A stretch of 64,000 bases of DNA from Tremella fuciformis (taxonomy: Eukaryota > Basidiomycota > Tremellomycetes > Tremellales > Tremellaceae), in the NCBI GenBank assembly GCA_032768795.1, contig CP136497.1, positions 1,056,501 to 1,120,500 on the forward strand, written 5' to 3'. Under the pieces are notes generated by a model. That model saw nothing but the letters and a program-made list of their open reading frames with translations. It had not been told where the DNA came from and did not search any database. The translations under genes were made by a program, and so were the position numbers. Below are positions 33,260 to 45,008 of this stretch, piece by piece; the first letter of the stretch is position 1, and each line of letters opens with the position of its first letter.

Positions 33260-35317
33260 ATGGACATCGAAGCGTGAGTGTGCAGCCATCGTACAAAAGT
33301 TTATTCTGACGCGAGCAGCTTCAGGACGGCTGGCAAAGCAGCAGTCGACGCAATATGCGACTACTATCAAACACTTGACCAACGAACTGTCAAAGCCAAC
33401 GTGGAACCAGGGTATCTCATTGAGCAGCTTCCAAGTCAGCACCCCGGAGCGCCTTCTTTGGAGCCTTGCTCACGAGTCTACAGGACAGGCGCCAGAGCAT
33501 GGAGAAGCCTTCGACCAGATTGCCAAGGACTTCAACCAGCTCATCCTGCCCGGTATCACGCACTGGCAGCATGGCCAATTCTTCGCCTACTTTCCGTCCA
33601 TCTCAACATTTGAGAGCATGATTGCTGAGCTGTACGCGGCCAGCGTTAGCAATCCAGGCTTCAACGTGCGCTCTTCACCACCAGTCAGTCCGTGTAACGT
33701 GCTGAAGCCGTTTAGTGGGTGTGCTCGCCGGCCTGTACGGAGCTTGAGCAGGTTGTGCTTGATTGGATGGCAGGATTGTTAGGATTGTCCGAGGTGTTTC
33801 ACAGCAGCGGCGGAAAGGGGGGAGGAATCATCCAGGTATGAAATTGATCATCTTGTCCGCTACCGCTCGCTGATGACACAGGGCTCTGCATCCGAGGCAG
33901 CGCTCACAGCCGCCATTGCCGCACGCGAAAGGGCACTGCAGACGTTGGTCGGTCTTGACCATCAACAAACTTCGAAAGGCTCCGTCACGGGTATACCTGA
34001 TCATGTGAGGCAGGAGTACGGGCAGAGATTGGTGATGTACGGAAGTACTCAAACACACAGCTTAGGAGCAAAGGTGGGTACACAGAGCGACTTATGGCTG
34101 AGCGTATCAGGCAGCATTGCTACTAGGGCTGCAGTTCCGCGCGCTTCCGGTGTTTGAGAAAGACGAATATCGATTACGTGGAGACACATTACGTCGAGCA
34201 CTAGAGGAGGACACGACCAAGGGTTTGATCCCATTCTTTGTCGGTGAGCTACGAGTCTCGTATCATACATCGTGTCAACTCATTGCAGTGGCAACCATTG
34301 GCACAACGTCCACTGGTGCTGTCGATGTCATTGAGGAGCTCGGACAAGTCTGTGAGCGCAAGATGCGATTTGACTGGAATCAAGTTTGCTCACCGGAAAT
34401 AGTGTTGGATTTCCCCACCGCTTGGCTCCACGTCGATGCTGCTGTGAGTGGACCACAGCACAGGTAGAAAGGACTGAGACCAGTGGGCGGGAGTAGCGTT
34501 GGCCCTGCCGGATCATCGTGCGGAGCTGCGTCTCGAGGATCTGAACAGGTATGCCGACTCATTCTGTAGCAATGCGCATAAGTGGGGCTTGGTAGGCTTT
34601 GATTGCTGTAAGCAAATTACCTGGACGAAGGGAGCCTCCCAAGATGACTTTAAGCTCTCTTCTACGTAAGGGATCGAAGACATCTCACAGATGCCTTGGA
34701 CGTCACTCCGGTGAGGTTACAATCCGCACAAGGCCCGTAACTGATTGTAAGGCGTTTTTGCGAAGCAAAGAAGGCGATTCGGGCGCTGTCATCGACTATC
34801 GCAACTGGCAGATTGCACTTGGCCGTCGCTTTCGGAGTATCAAACTCTGGTTCGTATTGAGAAGCTACGGAACGGCTGGCTTTCAAACGCACCTTCAGCA
34901 GGTAGGATATGTCTCCTTGCTCATTATACATTGCTCAGACACGTACAGGGCATTGGGCATTGCAACCAGCTCGCGGCGTTGATCGAGGCCAATCCAAACT
35001 TTGAGCTTGTGACGAGACCAAGTTTGGCGCTCCTGGTATTCAGGCTCGTCTTGCCCAACAAGAGGGGTCTGAACGACGACGCGGAACTGAATTTGCTCAA
35101 TCAACATCTTCACAATCATCTTAGCAACCGACATGATGTCTTCCTTACTCAGACCATGCTCAAGAGTGTAGAGCGGGAGATTTTCTGCATTCGTTTCGCC
35201 ATGGGAGGTAAAAACACCACCATGGAGCATGTGCTGCAGACATGGCACACCGTAGAGACAGAGGGCGCGGCTGTACTGGCCGACTGGGGACGGGGGCGGG
35301 ACGACATATCTGCATAG
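33260..35317 (+). CDS. PLP-dependent aromatic amino acid decarboxylase family enzyme with catalytic-loop Tyr replaced by Phe
   Basis: Group II PLP decarboxylase family. Exons assemble to [75 protein letters not shown] and [20 protein letters not shown]. The ring-stacking His is in [14 protein letters not shown], the cofactor region is [20 protein letters not shown], and the PLP lysine is in [13 protein letters not shown]. The catalytic loop reads [20 protein letters not shown]. The position that is Tyr in decarboxylases (animal AADC ...PTYLK) is Phe here (codon 34755-34757). In plant members Tyr-to-Phe converts decarboxylation to aldehyde formation, so an aldehyde synthase activity is possible. 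It ends [15 protein letters not shown] region 35315-35317. About ten introns; intact. Confidence 0.88.
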
Positions 35318-35400
35318 CACAGCTAGCTCATCACGGGGATCTTCGCTTGTCATCTGCATGAATGCCAACCACCTCATAGGGATGGGGTCACCTGAGGCGC

Positions 35401-36688
35401 CTATAGATCCTTATGCACATTGTCTGCGATGCTAACTTGGGCCTGGTCAGGTTCATGCAGAGGGTTGCTACCGCTACTTTTCCCTTTCGACTCGAGCTCG
35501 GCTGCCCAAAGTGCAGCGCCCACCGTTGACGTAACTGTGCTCAGCAGATGCTGACTTCTGAAAGGGATAGCCACACACAATTGAACAAAATAGACACCAC
35601 CGGGATGAGATTGAGTAGAGTGGCAACCACCCCGAATCTAGATGTCCTTAGTCATGGACCAGACTCCTTACTACCAGAAACGCTTACGCAGAGTAGCTGC
35701 CACGGCGGCGAGCTATAGCCGCCTGGCGTTGAGCCTTGTCGTACCCTTTTAGTTGAAAGTATCGCGCATGGTAGCCAGGTCCTGCTTTATACCCTGACAG
35801 CGTGAGAAGAAGTTCGTTGCTGAACCATGGGAAGACCCACCATTGTAGGCAATGAAAAAGGTTGTTCCAACGACCGGCACCAGGTTGAGAGGTAACGAGA
35901 GGAGGTACCTGACGACGTTGTCCTTGTCGAGTCAGCGGCCTGCTTTGAACCTCGATGTCACCGACCGTGCTGAGCTTGTTGAAAGGCTTGCTCAATAGCC
36001 TTCCGAGCTGTTTGCCTTGGGTACCGGTCGTGGTGACTTGTCTTCCCTTCTCGACAAGGGCAGTCTGACCTCGCAGAAGCAGTACCTCACTCTCAGCCAG
36101 CATCCACTGTATGGTAGGGAAAAGGGCTTACCGCGTCAAAGAGATCCACTCCGACCTGTCCCAGCAAGAAGTTACGAGCGACGACGTTGATGATCACATA
36201 GGCCTCACCAAGGATGAGCGGTACCGCGGCGATGAACGCTGGCCCCGCCTTCAGCTTGTCTCTGTTTGGACGGCTCGCCTCTTACCTAGAGGGCCAGAGA
36301 ATAAGGCGAGGAAAGCCACTTGAGGTAGGTATGTCAGGAAGAAGAGTCCGACCACCACCGCTATCGACACGAGGACCCCCTTGAGCAAAGTCGGCAGCAG
36401 GGGCTTGATGAGGGATGGGTCTGGGCGATTAGCGCACCACGAAGCCCAGACACACGACACGATAGGTACGTCTTATCAGATAGATGATGCCCTCCACGGT
36501 CAGCCGCCTGTCTAGGACGTTACATAGAGTCCTTAGCTCACGTATAATGGGTACGCCCAAGTGCCGCTGACCACGGCTTGTTGGGCGATAGCCAAACCTT
36601 GACCAATTTGTCGTTTGGCTATATCGCCCACCGACTCTTTCACCGCGCTTGGCCGCTTGCGCTGGCGTGTCTGAGATGCTTGAGACAT
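35401..36688 (-). CDS. EI24-family multi-pass membrane protein (fungal LDS/RRT8-like)
   Basis: Starts MSQASQTRQRKRPSAVKESV (ATG complementary to 36686-36688) and continues IAQQAVVSGTWAYPLY, then LTVEGIIYLIRHPSLIKPLL after splicing with a GTACCT donor. Membrane segments are LLKGVLVSIAVVVGLFFLTY, LPQVAFLALFSGPL, FIAAVPLILGEAYVIINVVA and FGVVATLLNLIPVVSILFN. Conserved EI24-type blocks are NFLLGQVGVDLFDA, YKAGPGYHARYFQLKGYDKA and TSTVGAALWAAELESKGK. It ends QVSIADNVHKDL, stop 35401-35403. Fungal relatives localise to lipid droplets or the spore wall; the function here is unknown. About seven introns. It sits tail-to-tail with the decarboxylase. Confidence 0.8.
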
Positions 36689-36788
36689 GCTCGCCGCTCA
36701 CCAATGCAAGTGAAAGTGAGGGGACAACATCAAGGAATGCGTGCATTGGTACATGGCATGGTCGGTATGTTGACAATGACGTCATGAA

Positions 36789-39212
36789 TCAGCCACGAGT
36801 TTCATTCAAGAAGTCCATAATCTCCCTCTGCCAGATGTTCATCGATGTAGACGACACAAGTTTGCTCTTCACGTTCTTGCTGTAAAGCGTCAACCATCCT
36901 CCCATCTCACTCGGACTTCCCACACGCGCGGTCCGCCCGCTCACCTTTTCAGCGCTGCATAAGCCGCCAAACTCTGCGAAATCGGTCCGACATTGGCATC
37001 ATCTGTTTCACTGAGTTGACCACCCACAAAAGCCATGATCATCACACCCACTGTTGCCGTCCACTATCAGAAGTTCTGGTGTATTCCAGTCGTCTATGAA
37101 CCTTTCCGGGTCCCAAAGGTGACTGAGCACCTGTCAGCTGATCTCCGCCTCGGAATTACTCACTATGGCGAATCTTTGGCGTAAGAAACTGGGCCGAATT
37201 CCCAGCTCGTCTTGGCAGGTGCCGCGCTCTCGGATGCCCACCATCGAGGAGAGAACACAGCGTCATGCGTGACAAAGCCTCGGAAGCCCCACTCAGCGTT
37301 ATGACCCTACCGCATGAGCCATTGCTGATCGAAGAGGGAGTTTCGGGTCCCACCTGCAGCCAATGGACTGCCCAGCCGCCGAATGCCCCATACCCCAGAG
37401 CAAATATGTTGCTCGAGTCTATTGGCCACCTTGCAAGGGCATGTCGTAGACCCATCTGGAGATCGGTCATCGTCTGATTGCCCCACTGATGCCTTCTCGC
37501 TTGAGTGAATGCTGTATTCTCAGCTCGGGCGCATTTCCTCGCAAGTGCCAGCAGCCGCTCACTATCTCCATAACCCTCCGCGCCGGTCGGATTGACCTGG
37601 ATCACTGCATACCCTGCGGCAAGGAACGCGTTGGGATTCCAATACTGCATCCACCAATCGTGCCAGCCGCCTCCTTCTTCGTCGCCGTGTAGGAAGAACA
37701 CAGCGGGATGGGCAGTGCCGGAACCCTCTTGCTCTGGCAAGAATATCCGACCGCTGATATTCGTGTCCTTGTGATTCAAAAAGTAGAATCGCTGTCCCCG
37801 AGTGAGATGGTGCTCCTGTACCGAAGCTCCGAAGTCTGTCAACTGAATGTTTTCGTAGTTGTCGGTCGGATCCTCAAAGGGACTGTGGGAGATCACAAAC
37901 AGTTCATGGGGTTCGGTGATGGACGACTTGACGCCCACCAAATGGGAATGATTGAGAGCAGAGATGCCCACGTGGATAGCTGAATGAATGGTATGATCTG
38001 ACGGTATCCGAACAGGTGTGATGGGTTCGGCTAGCTCGTCGCGCGGGGTCCACAGGTGGAAGAGAGACTGCTCTTGATCATGCAGCGTCAAAAGATTCAG
38101 CGCTTCCCCGTTCTTCGATGGCTGAAAGACGGGTCAGCTTGCTCCCAAAGACCGCAATTCCTTGAAGAAACGTACAATTACAGCCGTAGGGGATAAATTG
38201 AAATCGAGCTCGATCTGCCTCGCCTTTCCGTGCTCCCACAACCAGAGAAGTCGCCGAGACCTATCGTTTCCGTCATGTTGCTGTTCGAGCCACACTAGGC
38301 GATCGTCCGGAAGGAAAGCAGGGGAAGTTACCGCGCCGCCCATGCCGGTTGATATCTGCGTAAAAGTGTCGGGGTTTCCATGCTGAAGGGTGAAAAGCAG
38401 GTTGCGGGTAGCGTTCCAGGCGCGAATGGAACTGTTGTATGCGGTGAATGCGACCACAGAGTCAGACACTGTGAGTTCTTCGACTACCTGCCGCACACTT
38501 CAGCTGAGTCACACACTGAACGAAGACACACTCACCAGATTGTGGGCCTGTAGCGGCCACAAAAGCCTTTCAGACGCAGTCCAAGACCGACAACTGCGGC
38601 TCAACGATACCGAGGCCAGCGTCTGGTACGCAGGCTCGCTGGTCTGAAGGAGCAAGTTGAGGAGCCCGGCATTGGGGCAGTATGCCATAGCCTTGGGACT
38701 GCCACCCAGGTCGAACACTCCTAGCACCTGGGCTACGCTTGCACTTGGCGGATATGCGTCACGTTGTATGGTATAATTGAGGTAGCGGACTTCGAGAGTC
38801 CAGAATCTACTGCCGTCCTCACCCGCCGGCTTCACGACAGCAAACGAGTCATCCGAAAGAAAAGCATAGATCGCCTCTTGCGATGTTGAGCCGTCTATTA
38901 CTGGAGGAATGGTATACTGTGCGTTGATGGCTAGCAAAGTGAGGTCGTAAGTAAGCCTGGGATCAGCCCAACTCGGTGTGCTCATCGCAATACTCACACG
39001 CTTGAAGCCACATCCAGTTTCGACGTTTTGATGACTGCGGCATCACCGGCGGGGTTGAGCGCCCACTGCTCGATGGATGGGACAGACTGGACCTTCTCCC
39101 ACGCGATCCCTATTCGGCTTCCGTGCGAGGAGGACGACCACGCAGTTTGAGATCCTCTGATGGTAGTGAGCGAGCTCAGCGCAAGGGCCCAGTACAGCGT
39201 AGCGCTGCGCAT
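36789..39212 (-). CDS. Secreted dipeptidyl-peptidase V-like protein, predicted catalytically dead (S9 family pseudoenzyme)
   Basis: The start MRSATLYWALALSSLTTIRG is a signal peptide, followed by a beta-propeller-like region (e.g. IEQWALNPAGDAAVIK, DPTDNYENIQLTDFG) and an alpha/beta-hydrolase domain. The hydrolase part keeps the DPP-V framework: NPNAFLAAGYAVIQVNPTGA, HQWGNQTMTDLQMGLRHALA and NWNTPELLIV-like DDWNTPELLIVDG. The nucleophile elbow, G-x-S-x-G-G in active enzymes, reads ALGYGAFGGWA, with Ala (codon 37384-37386) in place of Ser. The oxyanion loop HGGP is HGDEEGGG, and the His motif ENHW is replaced by MNIW. The frame is intact through about seven introns to FLNETRG, stop 36789-36791. 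Function may be binding rather than hydrolysis. Confidence 0.8.
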
Positions 39213-39553
39213 GGCAGTCAGTATGAGTGTCAAGACTTGGGTCTCGCAACAAAGCAGCGAAGAAGCGAGCCCTGATGACATGCACTCTACTCGGCCTACC
39301 AGGGATTCTGGGTCGGAGCTGCCCCGGAGCTGATCGTTGGCAATTATTTTGCTCGCTTTCTTCCCTCAATCCCCTTCGTGAGGCCAAGTGGGACATTCAT
39401 AGCTACGTTAATGGAAATTCAAGATCCGTGCCGGATTCTGTACATACCAACCCATTAAGACGACATTCATAGCTACGTTAATGGAATTTCAAGATCCGTG
39501 CCGGATTCTGTACATACCAACCCATTAAGACGATATGCTGCCACGAAAGATCT
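39213..39553. other. Intergenic region containing a 70-bp tandem duplication
   Basis: Lies upstream of the DPP-like gene and downstream of the dehydrogenase. It contains two adjacent 70-bp copies described separately; nothing else was recognised. Confidence 0.5.
39393..39532. repeat. 70-bp direct tandem duplication
   Basis: Units 39393-39462 and 39463-39532, each beginning ACATTCATAGCTACGTTAAT and ending CCCATTAAGACG, differ at one position (GGAAATTC versus GGAATTTC). The second unit ends about 20 bp from the dehydrogenase stop codon. Confidence 0.95.
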
Positions 39554-40493
39554 TCAGCCGTCGTAGCCCCATTCCCGACCTCCGCCCAACACTATGACCT
39601 GGCCGTCTACGTAGCTCCCTGCCCTACTCGCGAGCCAGACAGCGGTTCCGGCGATATCCTGTTCCTCGCCTCCCCGTTGAAGAGGGACAAGATCTTTGGC
39701 TCGGGCTAGCATACTTTTGGGATTGGTTGGATCATTCATTGCGCTTGGAAAATATCCTGGGCTGATTGCATTCACGCGAACGCCGTGACGTCGGAATTTG
39801 CTGGCCAAGAGTCGAGTGAGGTGATTCAGAGCTGCTTTTGACGCCTGATAGGCGGGTTGATGGACTCGAGGGTCCGACATGGTCGCCCCTATCGATGAGA
39901 TGTTAATGACCCGTCCTCCCGATTCGGCGGCCGCGAGAAGATGCAGCAGAGAACTCGCAAGGTAATACGGCGCCTCAACGTTGACAGCAAAGGTGTCGGT
40001 CCAGGTCTTGGTCGGTGATCCCAATAGAGCGGTTTGCAGCTCTTGAACGGATGATATATGGGATGAGGGCGCATCTGGGATAACGATGCCCGCACAATTG
40101 ATGAGCACATCGCAACGGGAGAGACCTTGAGCGAGTTTGCCTACGTCATCTCGCTGGGAGATGTCTGCTACAGAGCTGCATGATTAGTCGGTCTTCGAGT
40201 GCGTCTGATAATGCGATGACCTACGTGTATACAGCGGCATCATGCGCTTTGTACGTCTCTAGTAGCTCGGCGGCTTCATCGAGCTTGTCTTTACGCCGAC
40301 CCACGAGATGCACCGTCGACCCATTCGCCACGAAGCCCTTGGCCATGTACAGACCTGCTCTTAGTCTTTTGCAGGGCTGTCACAGACAGTGTAGGACTCA
40401 CCAAGCCCACTCCCACCTCCTGTGATAACGACATATAGCCCATTCACCCCGAACAAGGTCGCGAGGGACAAGTCGGGTTGCATGACGTCCCGA
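39554..40493 (-). CDS. Short-chain dehydrogenase/reductase
   Basis: Classical SDR using NAD(P)H; the substrate is unknown. Starts MQPDLSLATLFGVNGLYVVI. The cofactor motif TGGGSGLGLYMAKGFVANG is joined by splicing. A basic VGRRKDKLDEAAE after beta-2 suggests NADP preference. Then DVLINCAGIVIPDAP (NNAG equivalent), the catalytic Ser region VINISSIGATMSDP and the YxxxK motif AYQASKAALNHLTRLLASKF. It ends GQVIVLGGGREWGYDG, stop 39554-39556. Two or three introns. It is divergent from the 2-oxoglutarate oxygenase at 41006, suggesting a shared promoter and pathway. Confidence 0.9.
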
Positions 40494-41005
40494 GAAAGAG
40501 TGAGACGCAGATCATCGCCAGTTGTAAGGAAGGTCCTGGAGCTTCTGCTGACCCGTGGAGGGAGGCGGTGAGGTCAAGACAAACTGAAGCCTCGAAAATG
40601 GCATCACTCGTGGCCTCCGAGATGAATTCGGCCACCGGAGAAATGGTCATGACGCGAAATCGCGTTGAAACCCGGAGCACGGAACTGATTCGGAGCCAGC
40701 TGATAGCGGTCGGATGCGATGTTCGGATGCTGATAACGTCTTGCGTTGTCTTACCGTTGCATTTGCAAGCCTTTTGGCAGCGACCATGACGCCAGTCTTT
40801 GCATATCCGGACCTCCGAGGCGTTTCGCGGAAGCGCTTCGTGGGCACTTCCTGGGGTGCCCCGAAAGGCTTCATCCCTTCGTTCGGAGGTCACGTCACTC
40901 CTTGCTGGAAGCTTCAGAGATGAGGCAGCGCTCTGACATACAAAGGCAGCCTTGCTGCTCATTGACCTCGGCTACCCCGACATTGTGCTACGTCGCATTG
41001 CAAGT
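40494..41005. promoter_or_regulatory. Divergent promoter region, SDR / 2OG oxygenase
   Basis: About 510 bp between divergent genes. The hexamer CGGAGC occurs at 40673-40678 and 40691-40696 and also inside a CGG-N4-CCG palindrome in the MFS promoter (48052-48061). It is a candidate site for the neighbouring Zn2Cys6 factor but could be chance. Confidence 0.35.
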
Positions 41006-42266
41006 ATGGCCATTGACTACGTTCTGCCCGGTATTCCCAAGTGGGACCGACCCGCAGCCACAAACTGCGACCTCGACTACGCCGATCTGACAACTATTGA
41101 TTTGAGCAAGTTCGACACGCAAGGGGGCAAGCTGGAGCTTGTTGAGACCATTCGGTGCGCCATACAAACCAATGTTTTCGCTGCTGATGTCTCAAGCCAC
41201 GCACTGACAGACGTTGGGTTCTGGATCGTCACCGGCAGTGGTTTCACCGAGGAGGAAATAGAGAGGCAATTTGCCATCGGACAAGCATTCTTTGGACTAC
41301 CTCTGGAGGAGCGCAACTCCAACAAGTGCGACTTTGCGAATGGCGGTTACTTTGGGTACCGAGGCGTTAGTCAGCGGTGAAGTCAAAGCTCATTCTGACG
41401 ACAGGCTTGGGAACGGACCATCAACGGGACCGATGTCAAGGATAATATGGAGCTGCTCAATCTTCCAAAGTACACAAAGGATTACGTGAACACGCCCCGA
41501 CACGCGATCTTCAAAGAGCACGAAGCGGTTATCGCGGATTTCCACCGACGATGCTGGTACAACGTTGCACGGAAACTCTTCGTGCTTTTCGCATTGGCTC
41601 TTGAATTGCCGGAAAACTATTTCGTGGACAACCACTCGTATGAGAGGCCTTCTCAGGATCATCTGCGCTATGTATGTCCGACATCGAAGACTGGTGGATA
41701 TGGCTGACAGCCAGATGATGTATCATCCCCGATCGAAGGAGGATGACGAGAAGTGCAACAATCTGTGGTCCTGGGCGCATACCGATTATGGATCCCTCAC
41801 CTTGCTGTTCTCGCAAACCGTCTCTGGTCTGCAAGTGCAAATGCCCGATGGCCGCTACAAGGATGTTCGACCTCGCACGGGTAGCATTGTCGTCAACGTT
41901 GCCGATACACTCAGCTTCATGACCAAGGGATATCTCAAATCTACGATTCACCGAGTACATCGCCCACCACCCGACCAGGATCATATCCATCGTGTTGGCG
42001 TCATCTACGGTTGCCGCCCCAACGACGATGTCCCAGTAGTCGTGGCCCCCTCCCCGTTGCTTGAGCGACTGGGTCTGATCACTCAAGATGATGTCCGAGT
42101 GAATGCAGACACCGCCACCGCCGCCGAGTATGTGGCGAGTCGCGTCAAAGCGGTCCACAACCGAAACGAATACGGGCATGCACCGGGCACCAAGTTCAAG
42201 TACAAGAACCTTGAGGTGCTGGAGAACTTTGGCGCAACTGCTGCCCAAGGCAAAATCTCCATCTAG
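41006..42266 (+). CDS. 2-oxoglutarate/Fe(II)-dependent oxygenase, isopenicillin-N-synthase-like
   Basis: Non-haem iron dioxygenase; the substrate is unknown. Starts MAIDYVLPGIPKWDRPAATN. The N-terminal DIOX_N-type region includes GFWIVTGSGFTEEEIERQFA and AIGQAFFGLPLEERNSNKCD. The catalytic core has WSWAHTDYGSLTLLFSQ (HxD) and YLKSTIHRVHRPPPDQDHIH (distal His), then RVGVIYGCRPNDD (2-oxoglutarate Arg). It ends ATAAQGKISI, TAG 42264-42266. Introns lie near 41171-41212, 41372-41402 and 41673-41714. All metal and cosubstrate ligands are present. It is divergent from the SDR and convergent with the Zn2Cys6 factor. Confidence 0.9.
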
Positions 42267-42366
42267 TCAACATATGTAGCCCGCTTTGTACTGGAATAAG
42301 ATGCACAACAGATGTAGGCGTGAAAAGTATGTATACAAAGTTGTGAGTGCTTGGTCGTGCTCGTGT

Positions 42367-45008
42367 CTTACAGGGGTCCACGAGTGAGAGTAGCGAAATC
42401 CGTTTGAGAGAAGCTGGCCACTGCCTGAAGTATACATAAGCTGAAGGACAAAATGGGCACGACGAACTTACCGCCTCCCAATCTGGCATTGACAACGACA
42501 CTCCGTCGGACGCAAAGGTCGTGCTGAATGGAAACGCCTGTGAAAAGGCAAGCTCAGGTACTCCGGTATCTTGTTGGACCAAAGTCGACAGCGCTCCCGG
42601 ATTGTTGGTCTGCTCGGCTCCGTCGGCAGGCGTACCTCCAAGAACGATGACGCCTGGGGGCAGATCTTTGATTTCCCGCGCGGCTTGCTGTGTAGCGACC
42701 AGGACTCCGCCGCGAGGATGGGAGGCATCCCGAATGAAGGTGACGCCTGCGATGGCTGTCTCTGGTAGCCGATTGAGAGCCCCAGGCGTGGGGTTCAAAC
42801 CCCGAGCAGAAGCGTCGAACGATGTGAGGGCGGAAGGCTGATGAACGACGTCGTGAAGTAGAACAAGGGCGTCCAATTGGGAACGCAATGCTGGTAAATG
42901 CCCAGGCGGGATGACTGACAGCCACTGGTCAACCGTTTTCTTGGTCTTGTCGATGGACAGAACGCCGTCCCAATCTCTTCGCCGCGCCCAAGCGTGACAC
43001 TGCATAAGAGCGCTCAGTGTCAGGGAATATATTCCGAAGGGCCCGAGATCACTGGGCTCATCCTGCTTTGACGCCCACTCGAGAGTCTCTCTTGACGCCC
43101 CACAGATCTTCGCCCAAACTTCCAGATCCACCTTCAATGTGATCGCTTGAGGCACGATAAAGGAGAATTGCATGAACGGGCGGTAGAAGAGGGTTTGGGC
43201 AGCCGCGAATAGCATATGCAAGACTCCTGGCCATCAATGTCAGGCTTCCTGATTGAGCGAACGACGACACAAACCGGCTTGATGGCTGGACCAAGAACCG
43301 GCAAACTTGAGATTATTGGGTACACGCTTTGACCAGGCCTCAAGATCATCACGCAGGGCGTATAGCTCATCGTTTCCGAGGAGGCGGACTCCTGAAGGAC
43401 CGTAGATCGTATCTTGAATCCGGGCAAGGAGAAGGGAAAGCGATAGAAGCTGATCCAGAAAGCCCTCTCCATGACACTCGGGGTTGTCACGAATGATTGA
43501 ACGCTGCCCCTGCGAAGCTGCACACCTATTGTCTCAAAGGCTGATTTCGCAGATGATGAGGCTCACCCACCATTTGTCCAAGATGATTGCACAGCGCCAA
43601 ATTCGTTGATCAGCCTTGCCTAGCGCGCTAGATGGAGAAGCTCTGTCCATGCAAAGCTCCTGCGCCTATGTTGCTTAGCGGGTGGCTTGTGCCTAGACGA
43701 GACTGCCTCACCATGGCGGTCGCGGCTGATAGTCTTGTTCGAATGACGCTTGCCGGAGCTGCCAATCCGCCGGTGAAGCGCAGGTCCTCAATGAGACACG
43801 TAGTAAGCAGAATTTGCACATTTTGCCGCGTAGGATCTGATGCGACGTCTCACATGCTCAGCCAAGCCTTCCGCACGGGATCGAGACCTACCATTATCAA
43901 TCATCTCCTGTTTCAGCAGCTGCCTGATGGTCTCGAAGATCTCTTTTGGGCAATTTCGGCGTGACGCCGCTACTCCGGCCATTGCAAGCCTGAGCAAGTC
44001 CCCTGCCTCATCTCCCTCGTCCCGCTCGACTATGGGCAACAATGGCGCAATCTTCGAGAAGAACGTCTCTACCAAACGCGAAATCACTTCGTGCCAAGAG
44101 TCAGACCGCAGGGCATCAGGTATTGGAAGAGGGGGACCGGCATCCGCGGCCGCCGAGTCGAAAGCCGCAAGAATCGTTCCATCGCCTTGCGAAGTGGGGT
44201 CGGGGGAGATGGCCAGATTGTGCTTCTCGTCAAAAGAGCTCACAGCAGCCAGAGGGATCGTGGGCATCGAGTGTAGGATATAATGGATAGATGATGGTCC
44301 TAAAGGTCAGGCCGTGCCCTACAAGCATTCGTGACAATACCTTCGCGCCGTATAGACATAGGCCTCGAACTAGATGACGTAGAACCTGCAGTCCACCCTC
44401 TGTATCTGGAAGGTGAGACAGGTCCGTTGTTGGCATTATCGGGTTGGCGAACGGCTTGTCTGGTGTCGGTGACGTTCCCGTCGTCATTACTATCATCTGA
44501 CCGAAGTGTAGGAGAATGAGCCAAGCTCAAGCCCCGACGAATGCGTTTCGTCCTGGACGCCGTCAAGGGCATGTCGAATGTGCACATCAGGTTGGAGGTT
44601 TGGCAGGACCGGCACTGGTCGCGTTCATTTGTGCCAAGAGGTTCACATCTAGGACGGTCAGCGCGAACGATACGCCCGGAGAGTGTCAAATGCTTAGGCG
44701 CACTTGACTTTCTGTTGTTCTTGATCAGCCCTCTTCATGCGAGCGGAATGGACTGGACTTGCCTTGTTGCGACATCGATCACATGCTTGGAGGTTCTTGG
44801 GTCTACTTGCAGCGGCTCCGGTGCGCTTTCGTCTAGTGGTCGCTAGCTGGTTGACTGGGGTGATAGACACGCTCGCTTCGGCGTCTATATCGGCATCGGG
44901 CGATGTTGTCCGGCGTCCTTGCGACAGCGAGGAGCCTATGCCGAGTAGACCTCTGGGCGAAGCGTTGTTGGGAAGAACGAGGGACATTGCGGCTGTCGTG
45001 ACCATCAT
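42367..45008 (-). CDS. Zn2Cys6 fungal transcription factor
   Basis: Gal4-type binuclear zinc cluster regulator. The first in-frame ATG is complementary to 45006-45008 (MMVTTAAMSLVLPNNASPRG). The zinc cluster is assembled from three exons: LQACDRCRNK, then KVK after a GC-AG intron (44712-44762, donor AAG|GCAAGT), then CEPLGTNERDQCRSCQTSNL and MC. This gives the expected C-x2-C-x6-C-x11-C-x2-C-x6-C. The middle region (ISRLVETFFSKIAPLLPIVE, then YRPFMQFSFIVPQAITLKV) has the look of a Fungal_trans domain. It ends FSQTDFATLTRGPL, stop 42367-42369. About seven introns. It is a likely regulator of the adjacent oxygenase, SDR and transporter genes (inference from position only). Confidence 0.88.

Noticed and set aside
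42790..42810. GTTCAAACCCCG, resembling a tRNA T-arm
   Set aside because: Lies in the coding exon of the Zn2Cys6 factor, and no tRNA cloverleaf can be drawn around it.
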